The notes: generated from the sequence alone by a model not told the origin. Numbered from the stretch's first letter, positions 21,626-32,849 are shown. The stretch: 64,000 nucleotides of DNA from Branchiostoma floridae (GCF_000003815.2 NC_049986.1:23326876-23390875); one strand, 5' to 3'. Numbers and translations are program-made.

Positions 21626-22275
21626 ATGAGGGTTCCGTACACAAGACAATGGAGAAGTCATACAATTGTGACGAGTGCGACTTTTCTTCGCCTTTTAGAA
21701 GAAATTTGACCATACACAGGGCTAAACACACCAAACCCTACATGTGTGGAGAGTGTGAGTACAGGACCGCTTACAGATCTGCCCTATCCCTACACATGAG
21801 AAATCACACGGGTGAGAAACACACACCCCGTACTTCAAACGAGAAAAAAAACGGCAAGTATAAGTGTGAGGAGTATGATTTCAGGACGGATTATAGATCT
21901 AAGATGTCGGAACACCTGAGGACACATTCAATTCAGGTGAGAAACCCTACAAATGTGACTTATGCGACTATTCTGCTGCACGGAAACGAAGTTTAGCTGC
22001 ACACCTAAGGAAACACACCGGTGAGAAACCCTACAAATGTGACATATGCGACTATTCTGCTGCACGGAAAAGCTGTTTAGACCAGCACATGACGACGCAC
22101 GACGACGAGGCCCTACGTGTGTGAGGAATGTGGTTACGGGACAGTTAGCAAGTCGCACTTAACCATACACCTAAGAAGACATACAGGGGAGAAACCTTAC
22201 AAATGTGACATGTGTGACTATTCAGCTGCACACGCCAACAGTCTAAAACTGCACAAGAAGAAACACATGTGTTAG
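21626..22275 (+). pseudogene. Frameshifted 3' half of zinc-finger gene 5
   Basis: Continues the second linker copy (VDEGSxHKT) and at least seven finger units, but in three frames: an open piece at 21649-21996, a frame change near 21925, another near 22105 (CACGACGACGAGGCCC), and a final good stretch ending CACATGTGTTAG at 22275. Probable remains of a much longer protein; not translated as one chain. Confidence 0.82.
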
Positions 22276-22330
22276 ACGCCGTTTGTGGAGAGTGCAGAAA
22301 CGGGGCGTTTTAGGTCTGTCTTAAAGTTAA

Positions 22331-22633
22331 GGGCACAACCAGCCGTACGTGTTATTTTGTCCGTACGTTTTTTGGCAGGTCACATCCGCCACGTTTTTCT
22401 GAAAACGTTCAGGCTGTACAGGGCAGGCGCGTCGCCCGTACTGGCACGCACGGGGAGCAGCCAGCATGCAGACAAAGTTCTGCCTGCACGTTAAGTTCTA
22501 CGGCATGTTTTCGTGCTCCAAGATCCGTCGGATTCCGTACGAGTTCATACGGAGGAGGTACGTACCACTTACGGATCCCAAAAGATTTGCCCACGATTTT
22601 GCACGTAGACAGCACGTACGGCGGGTTGTGCCC
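22331..22633. mobile_element. 303-bp MITE, TTA-type target site
   Basis: Ends GGGCACAACCAGCCGTACGT and, in reverse from the right, GGGCACAACCCGCCGTACGT. Flanks read TTAA on the left and TTAG on the right. Harbinger-like by ends and target. Confidence 0.78.
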
Positions 22634-22848
22634 TTAGCTTAAGAGAACACACTGAATGTGAGGTACAAACCGTTTGTTGTTGTGATTGATGTCATAATTT
22701 CTCTAAAAATGTATAAACTTGAGACTGAAATATCTAATTTTGTGAACATCTTTATCAGCGCCTGAGTTGATTTTGAGTTGACCGAATCCTTGGACGTCCG
22801 TCGGAAGCAAAGAACATCATCTTCTTCTGATAATGTAGATCACTTTAA

Positions 22849-23790
22849 CCCTATTCAAACCGGGGGGGTTGGGGGGGGGGGGGCTTTTGAGGCCCGCGCT
22901 AACTTCGATGTCCTATAACGCCAGAATGGCTTACGCTAGAGCCACCAAATTTGGTGAGTTTTCCTAAAATATTGTTGGCAACAATTTTACGAAGTTTGAC
23001 AAATTTTTTTATTTTTCTTGTTGCCATGGCAACGTTTGTTGACAGGCAGTTTTGCCAAAAATCACTATTTTTGGTTCTAACTATGTATTTTTCACATTTA
23101 TTTGCTATATTACTGCGATTTTGTTACATAAATGAAATCTTATATTATTCAGCATATCTTTCATAATTATATGTGCATAAATTATGCTAATTTTATGACG
23201 TCATCAGCCCAAAATCCAAGATGGCGGACCGAATGGCCAGATCAAGAATAACAAGCTAATTATCCGTTAAAATTTGTAACTACCTGGTATTTTTTCATCA
23301 AAAACCATCTAAATGAATGAATTTAGTCTATTTCCATTGCCCTTTGTGATTATTTCTTGCAAAAAAAGTATTTTTAAAAATTCAAGGTGGTGGATATAAT
23401 ATGGCGGAGCCCAACTCGTATCTTAGATGTGCATGACGTCATTTTATGACATCATATTGACGTCATTGATGTTGCTATTGGCAACGCAAGTCGTAATAAA
23501 CATTATTATTCTGTTATCTCCACTTGTTACATTTTTGTAGCATAACTTGAAGTTTTCTGAGAATACCCACTTTTCATGGGTTTGGCCAATGTAATCAAAT
23601 TGATGACGTCATAATTACGTCAACGTAACGTCAAACGTCACATACTTGTCAGATATTATGTCGAAATCATGTCCTGAAAATTTGGTGGCCCTACGGCACG
23701 TCGTTTTAGAGTCATAGGACTTAGAAGTGGAGGGCCTCAAAAGCCCTCCCCGGGTCCAGGGATGACCAAAAAAGCCCTGTCTGAATAGGG
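22849..23790. mobile_element. 942-bp piggyBac-like non-autonomous element
   Basis: Bounded by TTAA at 22845-22848 and 23791-23794. Termini are CCCTATTCAAAC and, in reverse from the right, CCCTATTCAGAC; subterminal GGGCTTTTGAGGCCC is also inverted at both ends. CCC termini in TTAA are the piggyBac hallmark. The interior holds TGACGTCAT-like motifs but no transposase. Confidence 0.85.
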
Positions 23791-24193
23791 TTAAGAAGCT
23801 GAAATTTATTGTCTGTATACGCTACATACCAATTTTCCTTTCTGAACACCTGGCAGTTCCTTTTGATAAGCACATGTTTTAAAAAGGTTACAACGTAAAA
23901 GTCTGTGTAACAATCTCCATAATTTAGTTCCGTATTAGCAGTTCTGTTTTTATGCTATAAGACATCAATAGACGTTCCTCAAACGAACCTTAAGTAATAA
24001 ACATCTATATGTTCCTCATTACTGTTGTGTTCAGTTGCCGTTCAAAAATGTGTTTGTAGCTAAGTTTGTACACACACCCCTCGCCCATGGTCATCGCTGG
24101 GTTTGGGATTGTCTTCTCGCCGCAAAGGCGCCGCCTACATTAGCTACTTATAGCGGCGAGAAGCAAAACTCCAGTCTGACGCTCTAGAGTAAA

Positions 24194-24415
24194 GGTGCAC
24201 TCCCACTACACTTGCGTCACTGCGGGGTTCGTTCACTGCGGCACTATATTGTTATTAATCTCCGATCTTGTATGATTTAGGTATTGCATAAAACGTAAAC
24301 GTATAACTTAGAAGACGCCAAAACACACAAAAAGTAAAAAAAATTCGTTCTTTATCTCTGAAAGTTTTTGGGTATCTTTCGAACCCCGCAGTGACGCAAG
24401 CTTGACGAAAGTACA
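24194..24415. mobile_element. MITE related to 17705-17944
   Basis: Left end GGTGCACTCCCACTACACTT, with an inverted CTTGCGTCACTGCGGGGTTC motif at both sides. The outermost right bases are diverged. Confidence 0.65.
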
Positions 24416-25418
24416 ATACTTCACATTACACGATACAGGCAGATTTACCAGTGGCATCAGATAGTATCAAAGCTGGCTAAGGATTATAGCTGGTCAAAGG
24501 GAGTCATCAGCCACTCTCTGGCGATATCCATTGTTCCCAAACAAAGGATGAAACTGCATCAAAGGATGAAACCTGAAGTACTCCGAGGATGATAGTGCAT
24601 GATAAAACTACACGGTGAAACTATTACAACTGAGGTGAGCCACATGTACATGTCTCTTATTGCATAATTCATACACTCTGTAACTTTCTATTTGTTTCTT
24701 TATTATGTTGAAGTCTTTACTATTCTAAGCTATCATACAATTTGCTTACATGTATAAGAAACAAAATATAACCTTACTGGCAAAATTGCATGTCACCTAC
24801 TTGCTAGCTATTGAACAGGTTATGTACGGTTATTATCTTAGTTGTTATTTTTCAAATACTTGTAACAATAAAACGTAGTACATGTAATAACAAGAAAGAA
24901 CATTCATAAACAAGATGAAGAGATGTCACAGTCCTTTTTTGTGATTTTCGTGGTTTTGATATTCTCCAACATAGATATTTCGGCATCATGCTACTTGCCT
25001 GCTCCCCGAGTAAGAGTTTACCATAGTAAGGATTTGTCTACCTGTGCCGTAGACAGTCACAATGTTTGTTACACCTCGCTCTCAAGACGAACTGTACCCC
25101 TTTTCTCAAGTGTTATCACCTTTCTGTCTTGTCTTTCTCCATTAAAATGTTTTCAATGGCGTAAAGCTACAGTGCACCTACCACACACACAAAGGTGTGA
25201 AAAAGTTTCTTCAAAGCCGTATTTTTCCATTGATGTCTTTATGAAAAACAGGTCTCGCAAACGTTTGGTGTCACTTATTATGCTTTATCCCTTCCCTGTC
25301 CATGTGTCTTGTACGATACTGCTTCTCCAGGACGCTTATTGCCAATACTGAAGGCTGCCAACCGTCCTGTAGCCCTTTACTGTTCAGTCTTCCTGGAGCC
25401 ACATTCTTCAAGTACAGT

Positions 25419-25742
25419 TCATTTACAATCGTGTTTGGTCATGTGCTTGTTTAAAGAGCTTTTCTGTGCAGCAGAATAGCTGCACTGGTCACACTTGTAG
25501 GGTTTCTCACCGGTATGTCTTCTCATATGTACGGTTAAGGTAGACCTGTCAGCCGTCCTGTACCCGCACTCCCCACACATGTAGGGTTTTTCACCAGTGT
25601 GTTTCGCCATGTGTCGGTTCAAACTGGCGTTAAATGCAGAAGAATAATCGCACTGGTCACACTTGTAGGGTTTTTCACCTGTATGCTTTTTCATATGTTT
25701 GGATAGGTTAGACTTGAGAGTTGTCCTGAATCCGCACTCCCC
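25419..25742 (-). pseudogene. In-frame 3' fingers beyond the premature stop of gene 6
   Basis: Codes for the rest of finger 16 and three complete fingers ending HMTKHDCK-stop, in the same frame as the main frame and without further lesions. The gene at 37392 ends in a similar HMAKHDCT. The intact frame says the stop is recent, polymorphic, or read through. Confidence 0.85.
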
Positions 25743-27134
25743 TCACATGTAGGGTTTTTCTCCGCCGTGTGTTGCCATGTGTCGGTGTAAAGTAGATTTC
25801 CTTACGGAAGAATACTCACACTTGTCACATTTGTAGGGTTTCTCACCTGCATGTATTTTCACATGTTCGGATAGGCGACACCTGCTAACCGTTCTGTATC
25901 CGCACTCTTCACACACGTACGTTTTGTCACCAGTGTGCTTTGCAATGTGTCGGGATAAAGCATATTTCCCTGTAGAAGAATAGCCACCCTGATCACATTT
26001 ATACGGTTTGTCATCTGTATGTCTTCTCATATCTCGGGAAAGATCGGCACTTCCAGCCGTCCTGTACTCGCTCTCTCCCGACATGTAGAGTTTCTCACTA
26101 TGTTTGACCATGTGTCGGTTCAAAATGATTTTCTGCGCAGCGGAATAGTCGCACTGGTCACATTTGTAGGGTTTCTCACTATGTTTGACCATGTGTCGGT
26201 TCAAAGTGATTTTCTGCGCAGCGGAATAGTCGCACTGGTCACATTTGTAGGGTTTCTCACAATGTTTGGCAATGTGTCGGACCAAATTGATTTTTTGCGC
26301 AGCGGAATAGTCGCACTGGTCGCATTTGTAGGGTTTCTCACCTGTATGTGTTCTCATGTGTAAGGACAGTGAGGAGCTGTGGGCAGTTCTGAATCCACAC
26401 TCCATACACAAGTATGGTTTAGCACCTGTATGTTTTCTCATATGTACGGTTAGGCTAGACTTGTCAGCCGTCCTGTACCCACACTCCCCACACATGAAGG
26501 GTTTTTCACCAGTGTGTTTAGCCATGACGTGTCGGTCTAAAGTAGATTTCCAGGCAGACGAATAGTCGCACTGGTCACATTTGTAGGGTTTCTCATGTTT
26601 GGCAATGTGTCGGATCAAAGTAATTTTCTGGGCAGCAGAATAGTCACACTGGTCACATTTGTAGGGTTTCACACATGCATGTTTTCTCATATGTAAGGAC
26701 AGGGAGGACTTTTGAGCAGTTCTGAATTCGCAATCGCTACACGCGTAAGGTTTCTCACCGGTATGTTTTCTCATATGGACAGTTAACGTACGCATGTTAT
26801 CTGTCCTGTACCCGCACTCCCCGCACATGTACGGTTTTTCATGATATTTTGCAATGTGGTGGTCTAACTGCCATTTCCACTTCGCAGAATAGTCACACTG
26901 GTCACATTTGTTGGGTTTTCGATCGGTATGTCTCCTTGTATTCACATTCAGGCTGGACATGCTATCGGCTACATACCCACATTGCTTGCATATGTGGGAA
27001 CCTTCTTGTTGATGCTTGTCCACCAGCTCTGCCTGTGAAACAGTTTTCTTGTCGGGTGAGGACTCTACATCAAGCGTTTGCTCGCATGGCATTTCCTGGT
27101 TCTCGTTCTGCAATTTTCCATGTACTGTTGCCAT
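25743..27134 (-). CDS. C2H2 zinc-finger protein, 463 aa (array gene 6), nonsense-truncated
   Basis: Minus-strand gene with exon 1 at module 7. About 15 finger units, two of which are degenerate (YMSGESEYRT and YKCDQGGYSS). The N-terminus and fingers 1-3 match the other three minus genes, including the invariant KWKWQLDHHIAK helix. The open frame ends at a TGA (25745-25743) exactly where finger 16 should have its first Cys (YM-stop-GECGFRT). The same frame stays open for 107 more codons to 25419. The usual start position, 60 bases upstream (27194-27192), reads AAG instead of ATG, so the start is moved to 27134. The acceptor is at about 27198. Confidence 0.85.
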   Translation of the reverse strand: MATVHGKLQNENQEMPCEQTLDVESSPDKKTVSQAELVDKHQQEGSHICKQCGYVADSMSSLNVNTRRHTDRKPNKCDQCDYSAKWKWQLDHHIAKYHEKPYMCGECGYRTDNMRTLTVHMRKHTGEKPYACSDCEFRTAQKSSLSLHMRKHACVKPYKCDQCDYSAAQKITLIRHIAKHEKPYKCDQCDYSSAWKSTLDRHVMAKHTGEKPFMCGECGYRTADKSSLTVHMRKHTGAKPYLCMECGFRTAHSSSLSLHMRTHTGEKPYKCDQCDYSAAQKINLVRHIAKHCEKPYKCDQCDYSAAQKITLNRHMVKHSEKPYKCDQCDYSAAQKIILNRHMVKHSEKLYMSGESEYRTAGSADLSRDMRRHTDDKPYKCDQGGYSSTGKYALSRHIAKHTGDKTYVCEECGYRTVSRCRLSEHVKIHAGEKPYKCDKCEYSSVRKSTLHRHMATHGGEKPYM

Positions 27135-27749
27135 TTCTTCTGTTGGATTTTTCTCGATTCCTGCAGGAATCAGCCTAGAGAAATGCTCGTCCTTTCCTGT
27201 GGATGAAGGGAAATAAAAGAAAGTTGAAATAAATTGTAGACAATTCCCCGGTATAAGTTATATCATGTTATTTGTTAGCCTGGGTGCCATCCTCCCTGGT
27301 TAGCTTGCAAAAAGATTGAGCCACGGTTACTATGGAGAATCGTAACCAGGCTAATATCAACTGGGATAATATGAAATTGTGTTATCGCGTTGAACTATAG
27401 TGTGGATACCTCTGATTCAAACATTGCCGACTGTTATAGCCGAACCAAACGTTTTGCCTCTTGGTAAAATATGTGAATATCAAATAGCTTTGCTGCCGAG
27501 TTTGTTACGATTACAAATAGTACATATAGCATCTTCAACCCCATACCCACCCTAGTTTGGGGAATGGCCATAACTACAAGCTATTAGTATTACTAGATTT
27601 GTTGTCGATATGCCCCCCTCCCCCAAGTATACTAGTACCCTACCTATGATTTTTCTCAAATCGTAACGTAACATCGTTTTCTCAAACTTCGCACCCCTGA
27701 GCTATTGAAGCGTATTACAGCAAGTGAAGGAGGTAAACAAAGGCCTTAC

Positions 27750-27913
27750 CTGTCTATCGACAGCTTTTAAGATTGGTATAGACAAGAAGTAAGCTGTAAA
27801 TCGCCTCAGACCAAAGACTGACACGTGGACGCCACCAGCACGACTCAAAATGGCGGACAGGGGTCAACAAATCTGGCACAGGGCAAAGGTCAGAGGTGAC
27901 AAACCTGATGACC
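27750..27913 (-). promoter_or_regulatory. Zinc-finger promoter/first-exon module 7
   Basis: In transcription order: GGTCATCAGGT (27913-27903), TGACCTTTGCCC (27892-27881), GTCCGCCATTTTG (27858-27846), then exon ending GACAG|GTAAGG with the donor at 27749. G-rich tract at 27606-27620 in the intron. Immediately upstream, GAGGTGTCGCT is shared with modules 8 and 9. Confidence 0.82.
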
Positions 27914-27970
27914 GATAGTCGAGAGGTGTCGCTGTGGATCTCTTGCCTTTTTTAAAAAGAGCGAGGCTAT

Positions 27971-28343
27971 TGACACACCCAGTGTGTCGATAGCTTAAAC
28001 AGGCTATTGACAGACTGAGTGTGTCGATAGCCTGTTTAGGCTATTGGCACACTCAGTGGTATCATGAATTCCCGGGTCAACGCTCTATCCACTACGCTAC
28101 GTCAAACATACACGATGACGGCTGTATTATTAGGTATCCAAATGTAGGGCATAACTTGAATACGTCCGTTCATTCCAAGATTCAAAGATTCCAGTGTCTA
28201 ATCTTCCGAACAATGTCTAATCAACTATTGCTTGTGTAAAATATTGCCGGAATGGCATGTTACAAGCTCTGATTGGCTGACTGGCATCTCGGTGTGTCAA
28301 TAGCCTGTTTGGCTATTGGCACACTGAGTGTGTCAATAGCCAC
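27971..28343. mobile_element. Foldback repeat with several GGCTATTGACACAC arms
   Basis: GGCTATTGACACAC and its inverse GTGTGTC(G/A)ATAGCC occur as consecutive hairpins at about 27975-28060, and again at about 28290-28343, enclosing an unrelated 230-base middle. Probably a composite MITE. Confidence 0.65.
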
Positions 28344-29149
28344 AGCGTTTTAAAAATTCAAGCTTCGTCTGTTTGATCAGTTTAGACAACTTCATCCTCA
28401 TTATATTTGAATAAGATACAAACGAAAAAAGACAATATATATGCGTATAAATCAAAGTAATAGTGTAGGCATTCAAAGTAATATTCTAGTGATTCAAAAT
28501 CGACTTTTATTCACGATAAGCACAAAGCATTTGAAATACTGAGGTAAGAGTCACTACAGTTAGTGATGTATGCCATAGGATGCCATCCATACAATAAAAC
28601 CTAAACACAAAATCTAACTTTACTAACTAAAGTGAACGTTACATACTTGCTATTGAACAGGCTCCATATATGGCCATTGTATAGGTTGAATGTTACTTCC
28701 TTTGAATTACATGTCAAACAAATGCATGTAGAAATACAAACTTAACACATTACATGTCAAACAAATGCATGTAGAAATACAAACTTAACACATGCAATAA
28801 CAAGAAAGAATATTCAGAAACAAGATGCAGATATTTTGCATTGTCCTTGTTTGTGATTGTCATGAGTTGTTTTGATATCCTCCATATCAACATCGATTTC
28901 AGCTACATGCATGGCTTTTCCACTTGTGAGGCAAGTAATCGTTAAAAAAAAACAGAGTTCTTGAATACGTTCTGTGACTCTTAAGCTTTCCTACTACTAG
29001 TATCTTGTCCATCTGACTTGTACAATATATTTAGTGCTTCTAAAGATCGCTTCTCACCAATGCTGAAGGCTGTCAAACGTCCTGTAGCCGTGCCACATGA
29101 ACTGTTCAACTTTCGTGAAGCCACGTCCATCGCCAAAGTACGGTTGAGA
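28344..29149. other. Duplication-unit flank and 3' region of gene 7; no separate gene
   Basis: Contains sequence shared with 24.7-25.4, 31.6-31.75 and 36.8-37.3 kb (for example AAGCATTTGAAATACTGAGG; TTGCTATTGAACAGG; ACAAGAAAGAA...CAGAAACAAGATG), that is, the 3' UTR and flank of the tandemly duplicated minus genes. Confidence 0.65.
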
Positions 29150-30373
29150 TTAAGTGTGTTTGGTCATGTGATTGCTTAAAGAACTTTTCCTTGCGACAGA
29201 ATAGTCGCACAGGTCACATTTGTAGGTTTTTGTATGTGTTCTTATGTGCTTTGACAGGTTAGACCTATCAGCCGTCCTGAGGCCGCACTCCCCGCAAATA
29301 TATGGTTTTTCTCCAGTGTGTTTAGCCATGTGTCGGTCTAAACTACCCTTCTGCACAGCAGAATAGTCGCACTGGTCACATTTGTAGGGCCTTTCCCCTG
29401 TATGTGTTCTCAAATGTTTTGACAGGCAGGACCTATCAGCCGTCCTGTACCCACACTCCCCGCACATGTAGCGTTTCTCACCAGTGTGCTTAGCCATGTG
29501 CGTGCCTAAACTCTTTTTCCATGGCGAAGAAAAGTCACACTGATCACATTTGTAGGGCTTTTCGCCAGTATGCACTTTCATATGTTGAGATAGGCGAGAT
29601 TTTGTAGCTGTCCTGTACCCACACTTCTCACACATGTAAGACTTTTCTCCATTGTGTTTATCAGCCATGTGTCGGTCCACAGAAGATTTCCATGCAGCGG
29701 AATAGTCACACTCATCACATTTGTAGGGTTTCTCATCTGTATGTCTCCTCATATGTCGGGATAGTTTAGACCTTTGAGCAGTCGTGTATCCGCACTCATC
29801 ACACGTGTAGCTATAGGGTTTTTCACTAGTGTGTATAGCCTTGTGTTGTTTTAAACTGCCTTTCTGTGCAGCCGAATAGTCACACCTATCACATTTGTAG
29901 GGTTTCTCACCTGTATGCGTTCTCATATGTGTCAACAGGTAGAACTGGTGAGCAGTTCTGTATCCGCACTCCCTACATATATAAGGTTTCTCACCGGTAT
30001 GCGTTCTCATATGTTCTGTTAAGTTAGACATTATATTTGTCCTATACCCGCACTCCCCACACATGTACGGTTTTTCATGGTGTTTTGCAATGTGGTGGTC
30101 TAACTGCCATTTCCACTTCGCAGAATAGTCACACTGGTCACACTTGTTGGGTTTTCGATCGGTGTGTCTACTGGTATGCACGGCCAGGCTGGACATGTTT
30201 TCAGCAGCATACCCACATTGCTTGCACGTGTGGGATCCACCCGTAGCGTCTTCCTGATGCATGTCAGTCAGCTCTGTCTGGGGAGCGGTTTTCTTATCGG
30301 GTAGGGATTCTACAGCAAGAGTTTCCTCGTATGGCATTCCTTGGTTGTGGAATTTTTCCAAGTCTGCTGTCAT
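29150..30373 (-). CDS. C2H2 zinc-finger protein, about 407 aa (array gene 7)
   Basis: Thirteen complete fingers with canonical linkers and a clean end (HMTKHT-stop). The N-terminal region (KNPVGDM... CxxTLAVES... KKTAPQTEL) and finger 2 KWKWQLDHHIAK place it with the other minus genes. The ATG at 30373 is the first in the exon. The sister genes' earlier ATGGAC is absent because the bases next to the acceptor (CCCAG, about 30430) are deleted or replaced. No inactivating lesion in the fingers. Probably the best-preserved of the minus genes. Exon 1 is module 8. Confidence 0.9.
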   Translation of the reverse strand: MTADLEKFHNQGMPYEETLAVESLPDKKTAPQTELTDMHQEDATGGSHTCKQCGYAAENMSSLAVHTSRHTDRKPNKCDQCDYSAKWKWQLDHHIAKHHEKPYMCGECGYRTNIMSNLTEHMRTHTGEKPYICRECGYRTAHQFYLLTHMRTHTGEKPYKCDRCDYSAAQKGSLKQHKAIHTSEKPYSYTCDECGYTTAQRSKLSRHMRRHTDEKPYKCDECDYSAAWKSSVDRHMADKHNGEKSYMCEKCGYRTATKSRLSQHMKVHTGEKPYKCDQCDFSSPWKKSLGTHMAKHTGEKRYMCGECGYRTADRSCLSKHLRTHTGERPYKCDQCDYSAVQKGSLDRHMAKHTGEKPYICGECGLRTADRSNLSKHIRTHTKTYKCDLCDYSVARKSSLSNHMTKHT

Positions 30374-31017
30374 GTCTCCTACTGGATTTTTCTTGATCCC
30401 GGGCGACAATCCAGCGAATAGAAATACTGGGAGTAATTTATAGTTGAAAGTTTCTGAAATGAAATGACATTGTGTTGTGAAAGTTATATATAACGGCCTT
30501 GGTTATATCAAGTTAGCCTGGGTGCCATCCTCCATGGTAAGCAAGCAAAACGATCGATGGTTACTATGGAGAATGATACCCAGGCTGACATCAAGTGGGA
30601 CAACACGACATTGTGTTATCACGTTGAACAATAGTGTGGACACCTCTGATTCCATTCGAATATAGTCGACTGTTAGCCTAATCAAAGACGTATATACCAT
30701 CCTTGGCCGAAATGAGTTTTTACCTCTTTCAGTCTTTGTAAAATATGTGAATATTGATGAGCTGTGCTATCGAGTTTGTTATCGATTAAAAAAAAGTATA
30801 AAAATCCAAATCCAGATTTTGCGTGAAATCTAGCACCTTACTTTTGGGAATGGCCATAGCGTACAATCTATTAGATAGATTTGCTGTCGATATGCCCCCC
30901 TCCCCCAAGTATACCCCAACTATACTATAGTATGACCTTTCTCGAATCGCACACAAGTTGAAGTAGCAGCCATTGAAGCGTGATACAGCCAGTGGAGGTG
31001 ATAAACAAAGGCCTTAC

Positions 31018-31185
31018 CTGTCTACCAACACTTTTTAAGGTTTACATAGAGTCGAAGTAGGCTGAAAATCGCCTCAGACTGCATAGTAACGACCCCACTC
31101 GCATTGATTGCACGGCTCAAATAGCTGACAGGGTCAACTAATCTAGTGCAGGGCAAAGGTCAAAGTGGACAATCGTGATGACCCA
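31018..31185 (-). promoter_or_regulatory. Zinc-finger promoter/first-exon module 8 (YY1 box eroded)
   Basis: GGTCATCACGAT (about 31183-31172), TTTGACCTTTGCCC (31164-31151), then CTGTCAGCTATTTG at about 31131-31118 where sisters have GTCCGCCATTTTG, so the YY1 core is mutated. Donor GTAAG at 31017. G-rich tract at about 30894-30907. Confidence 0.75.
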
Positions 31186-31291
31186 GATTCGAGAGGTGTC
31201 GCTATGGATCCGGATCTCTTGCCACTTTTATTGTAGCGTCGTCTCAGTTTAAACCACTACATTCTCATTAAATTTGCACTTCGTATTTTCC

Positions 31292-31513
31292 CAGAACTAT
31301 CGTAGAGTGGAACTTGTTATCACCAAGAACAGTAGGGGCATCTTCTCTGGGTAGTTTTAAAGAACGCTTGCAGATAGATGAGCAGAAGTTAGGTGTGACG
31401 GATCGTCCAGTGTAATATAACCAGCTGCTGCCGCAACGCGTGCCTGCGAAGCTGGTGTGTTACGCCGAAGGGCGGTTATACCGGCTATATAGATACACAG
31501 ATACAGATACACA
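31292..31513 (+). mobile_element. CR1-like LINE 3' fragment with (GATACA)n tail
   Basis: About 40 terminal codons of a reverse-transcriptase ORF (RTIVEWNLLS... SLGSFKERL... stop), about 75 bases of GC-rich 3' UTR and a tail of ATACAGATACA repeats. The matching position in the duplicate unit at about 36115 lacks the insertion (TTTGCAC then AATGAGAA...), which gives the borders. A close relative is at 59575-59775 on the other strand. Confidence 0.82.
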
Positions 31514-31904
31514 AAAATGAGAATATGTACGGAGATATGTATTAAAGTAAGTGGTATTTAATAAGTAATTGTTTAGACATTCAAAGTAATACTTTAGAAT
31601 ATTATGATTAAAAATCAACCTTTACACACCTGATAAGCACAGAGCATTTGAAATACTGAGGTAAGAGTCATGCAAACACAAAATATAACGTTACTACCAA
31701 AATTGAACGTTACGCACTTGCTATTGAACAGGTTATTTTGATGATGCCTTCTATCTATAATCATGATTTATTGTGTAAAAATAGTAGACGAGTTTTGAAA
31801 ATGTTTCACCAAAAAGTAAGAACCATGTAATGGGCTTTACATTACAATGGGTTAAAGCATTACAATTGTTACGAATAGAATGCTATGGATTGACATTCAA
31901 AATC

Positions 31905-32060
31905 TTATCTTTTATTTTTATTTTTAAATCATCTTTATTACACACAAGATGAATACATACATGTATATATTACAGGCTAAAACCTAGGACAGCCCTTTGT
32001 CTGTTCTCCAGGAGGGCGCAAGGTATTAACAAGAAGTACAATGACAGATTAAAATCGTTT
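31905..32060 (-). mobile_element. Possible LINE-type 3' end
   Basis: Read on the minus strand it ends AATAAAGATGATTTAAAAAT, with an A-rich tail after a stretch starting GCGCCCTCCTGGAGAACAGA. The shape fits the end of a truncated retrotransposon or retroposed transcript; no coding part is visible. Confidence 0.35.
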
Positions 32061-32689
32061 AAAAACCATTAACGTCACATTTAATAAAATCAGACCCAGA
32101 TACATCATAAAATTCAGACCCAGATAAAACTAGTTTCTGTAGATAAACAGTCCTGACGTACAGTCCCAAGTAGGTGTGTTTCGGGCACAGTAGATAGCAT
32201 TATACATAGGATGAACAGAGTGCGCACTTTCCCAGTCTACTTTTAAGATGTCTCACTTCACGGTCTTTGTAGCTGACCGGACAGAGTGACTTCAGCTTTG
32301 CAGTGTTCTCGCCGTTCTCTCGTGTGTTTTTATAATTGATATAGTAATCAATAACCCAACATGAAAATCAACAACCAACAATAAGATTGTTCATGCATGG
32401 TCATAATCCCCTATTCAATACAGTAGCTGTAGAATAATACAAGATATTGGACTGTTCTGGTAAGTTCCGGTTTGTGTGGGAATGCAATTCAATTTGTGGC
32501 TAGTCCTCGTTTGCCACCCACTGACTTCACACTGACTGGGGAAGCAAGTCTCTGAAAGGACTAGAGTTCAGAAGTTTCAGTCCGAACTTCTTGCAGAGTT
32601 GTTCTGATAATGATTTGACAGATCAGCACTTCCACACATGTACAGCCATGTACATTTTTTTGCAGACACGTGTTTGTTCAAATCACTTT

Positions 32690-32849
32690 TTTTTGTAAAG
32701 TAGTATACTCAATGACTCAGACTCGAAGGTTTTTCACCCGCATGTTTTTTTCATGTGTTAAATAGTTAAGCCATACACGTTAGTAGTCGTGTGTCCGCAC
32801 TTTTCACACATGTAGTGTTTTTTTCCGGTGTGTTTAGCCATGTGTTGGC
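32690..32849 (-). pseudogene. Decayed 3' fingers of array gene 8
   Basis: After the stop of the gene above, the minus strand still shows CACATGGCTAAACACACCGG, TACATGTGTGAAAAGTGCGG and similar, but with stops and frame changes. Confidence 0.72.

Noticed and set aside
22951-23166. 71-residue frame inside the piggyBac-like element
   Set aside because: Short, low-complexity hydrophobic frame in AT-rich element interior, without transposase similarity.
24923-25351. 142-residue open frame on the + strand with a hydrophobic start that looks like a signal peptide
   Set aside because: It overlaps, in antisense, the 3' UTR of the minus-strand zinc-finger gene, matching the homologous regions at 29.0 and 37.1 kb where the frame is not kept.
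25743-25745. Selenocysteine codon in a zinc finger
   Set aside because: Only a TGA at a Cys position was seen; no SECIS-like element recognised and no zinc-finger precedent known to me. Nonsense mutation is simpler.
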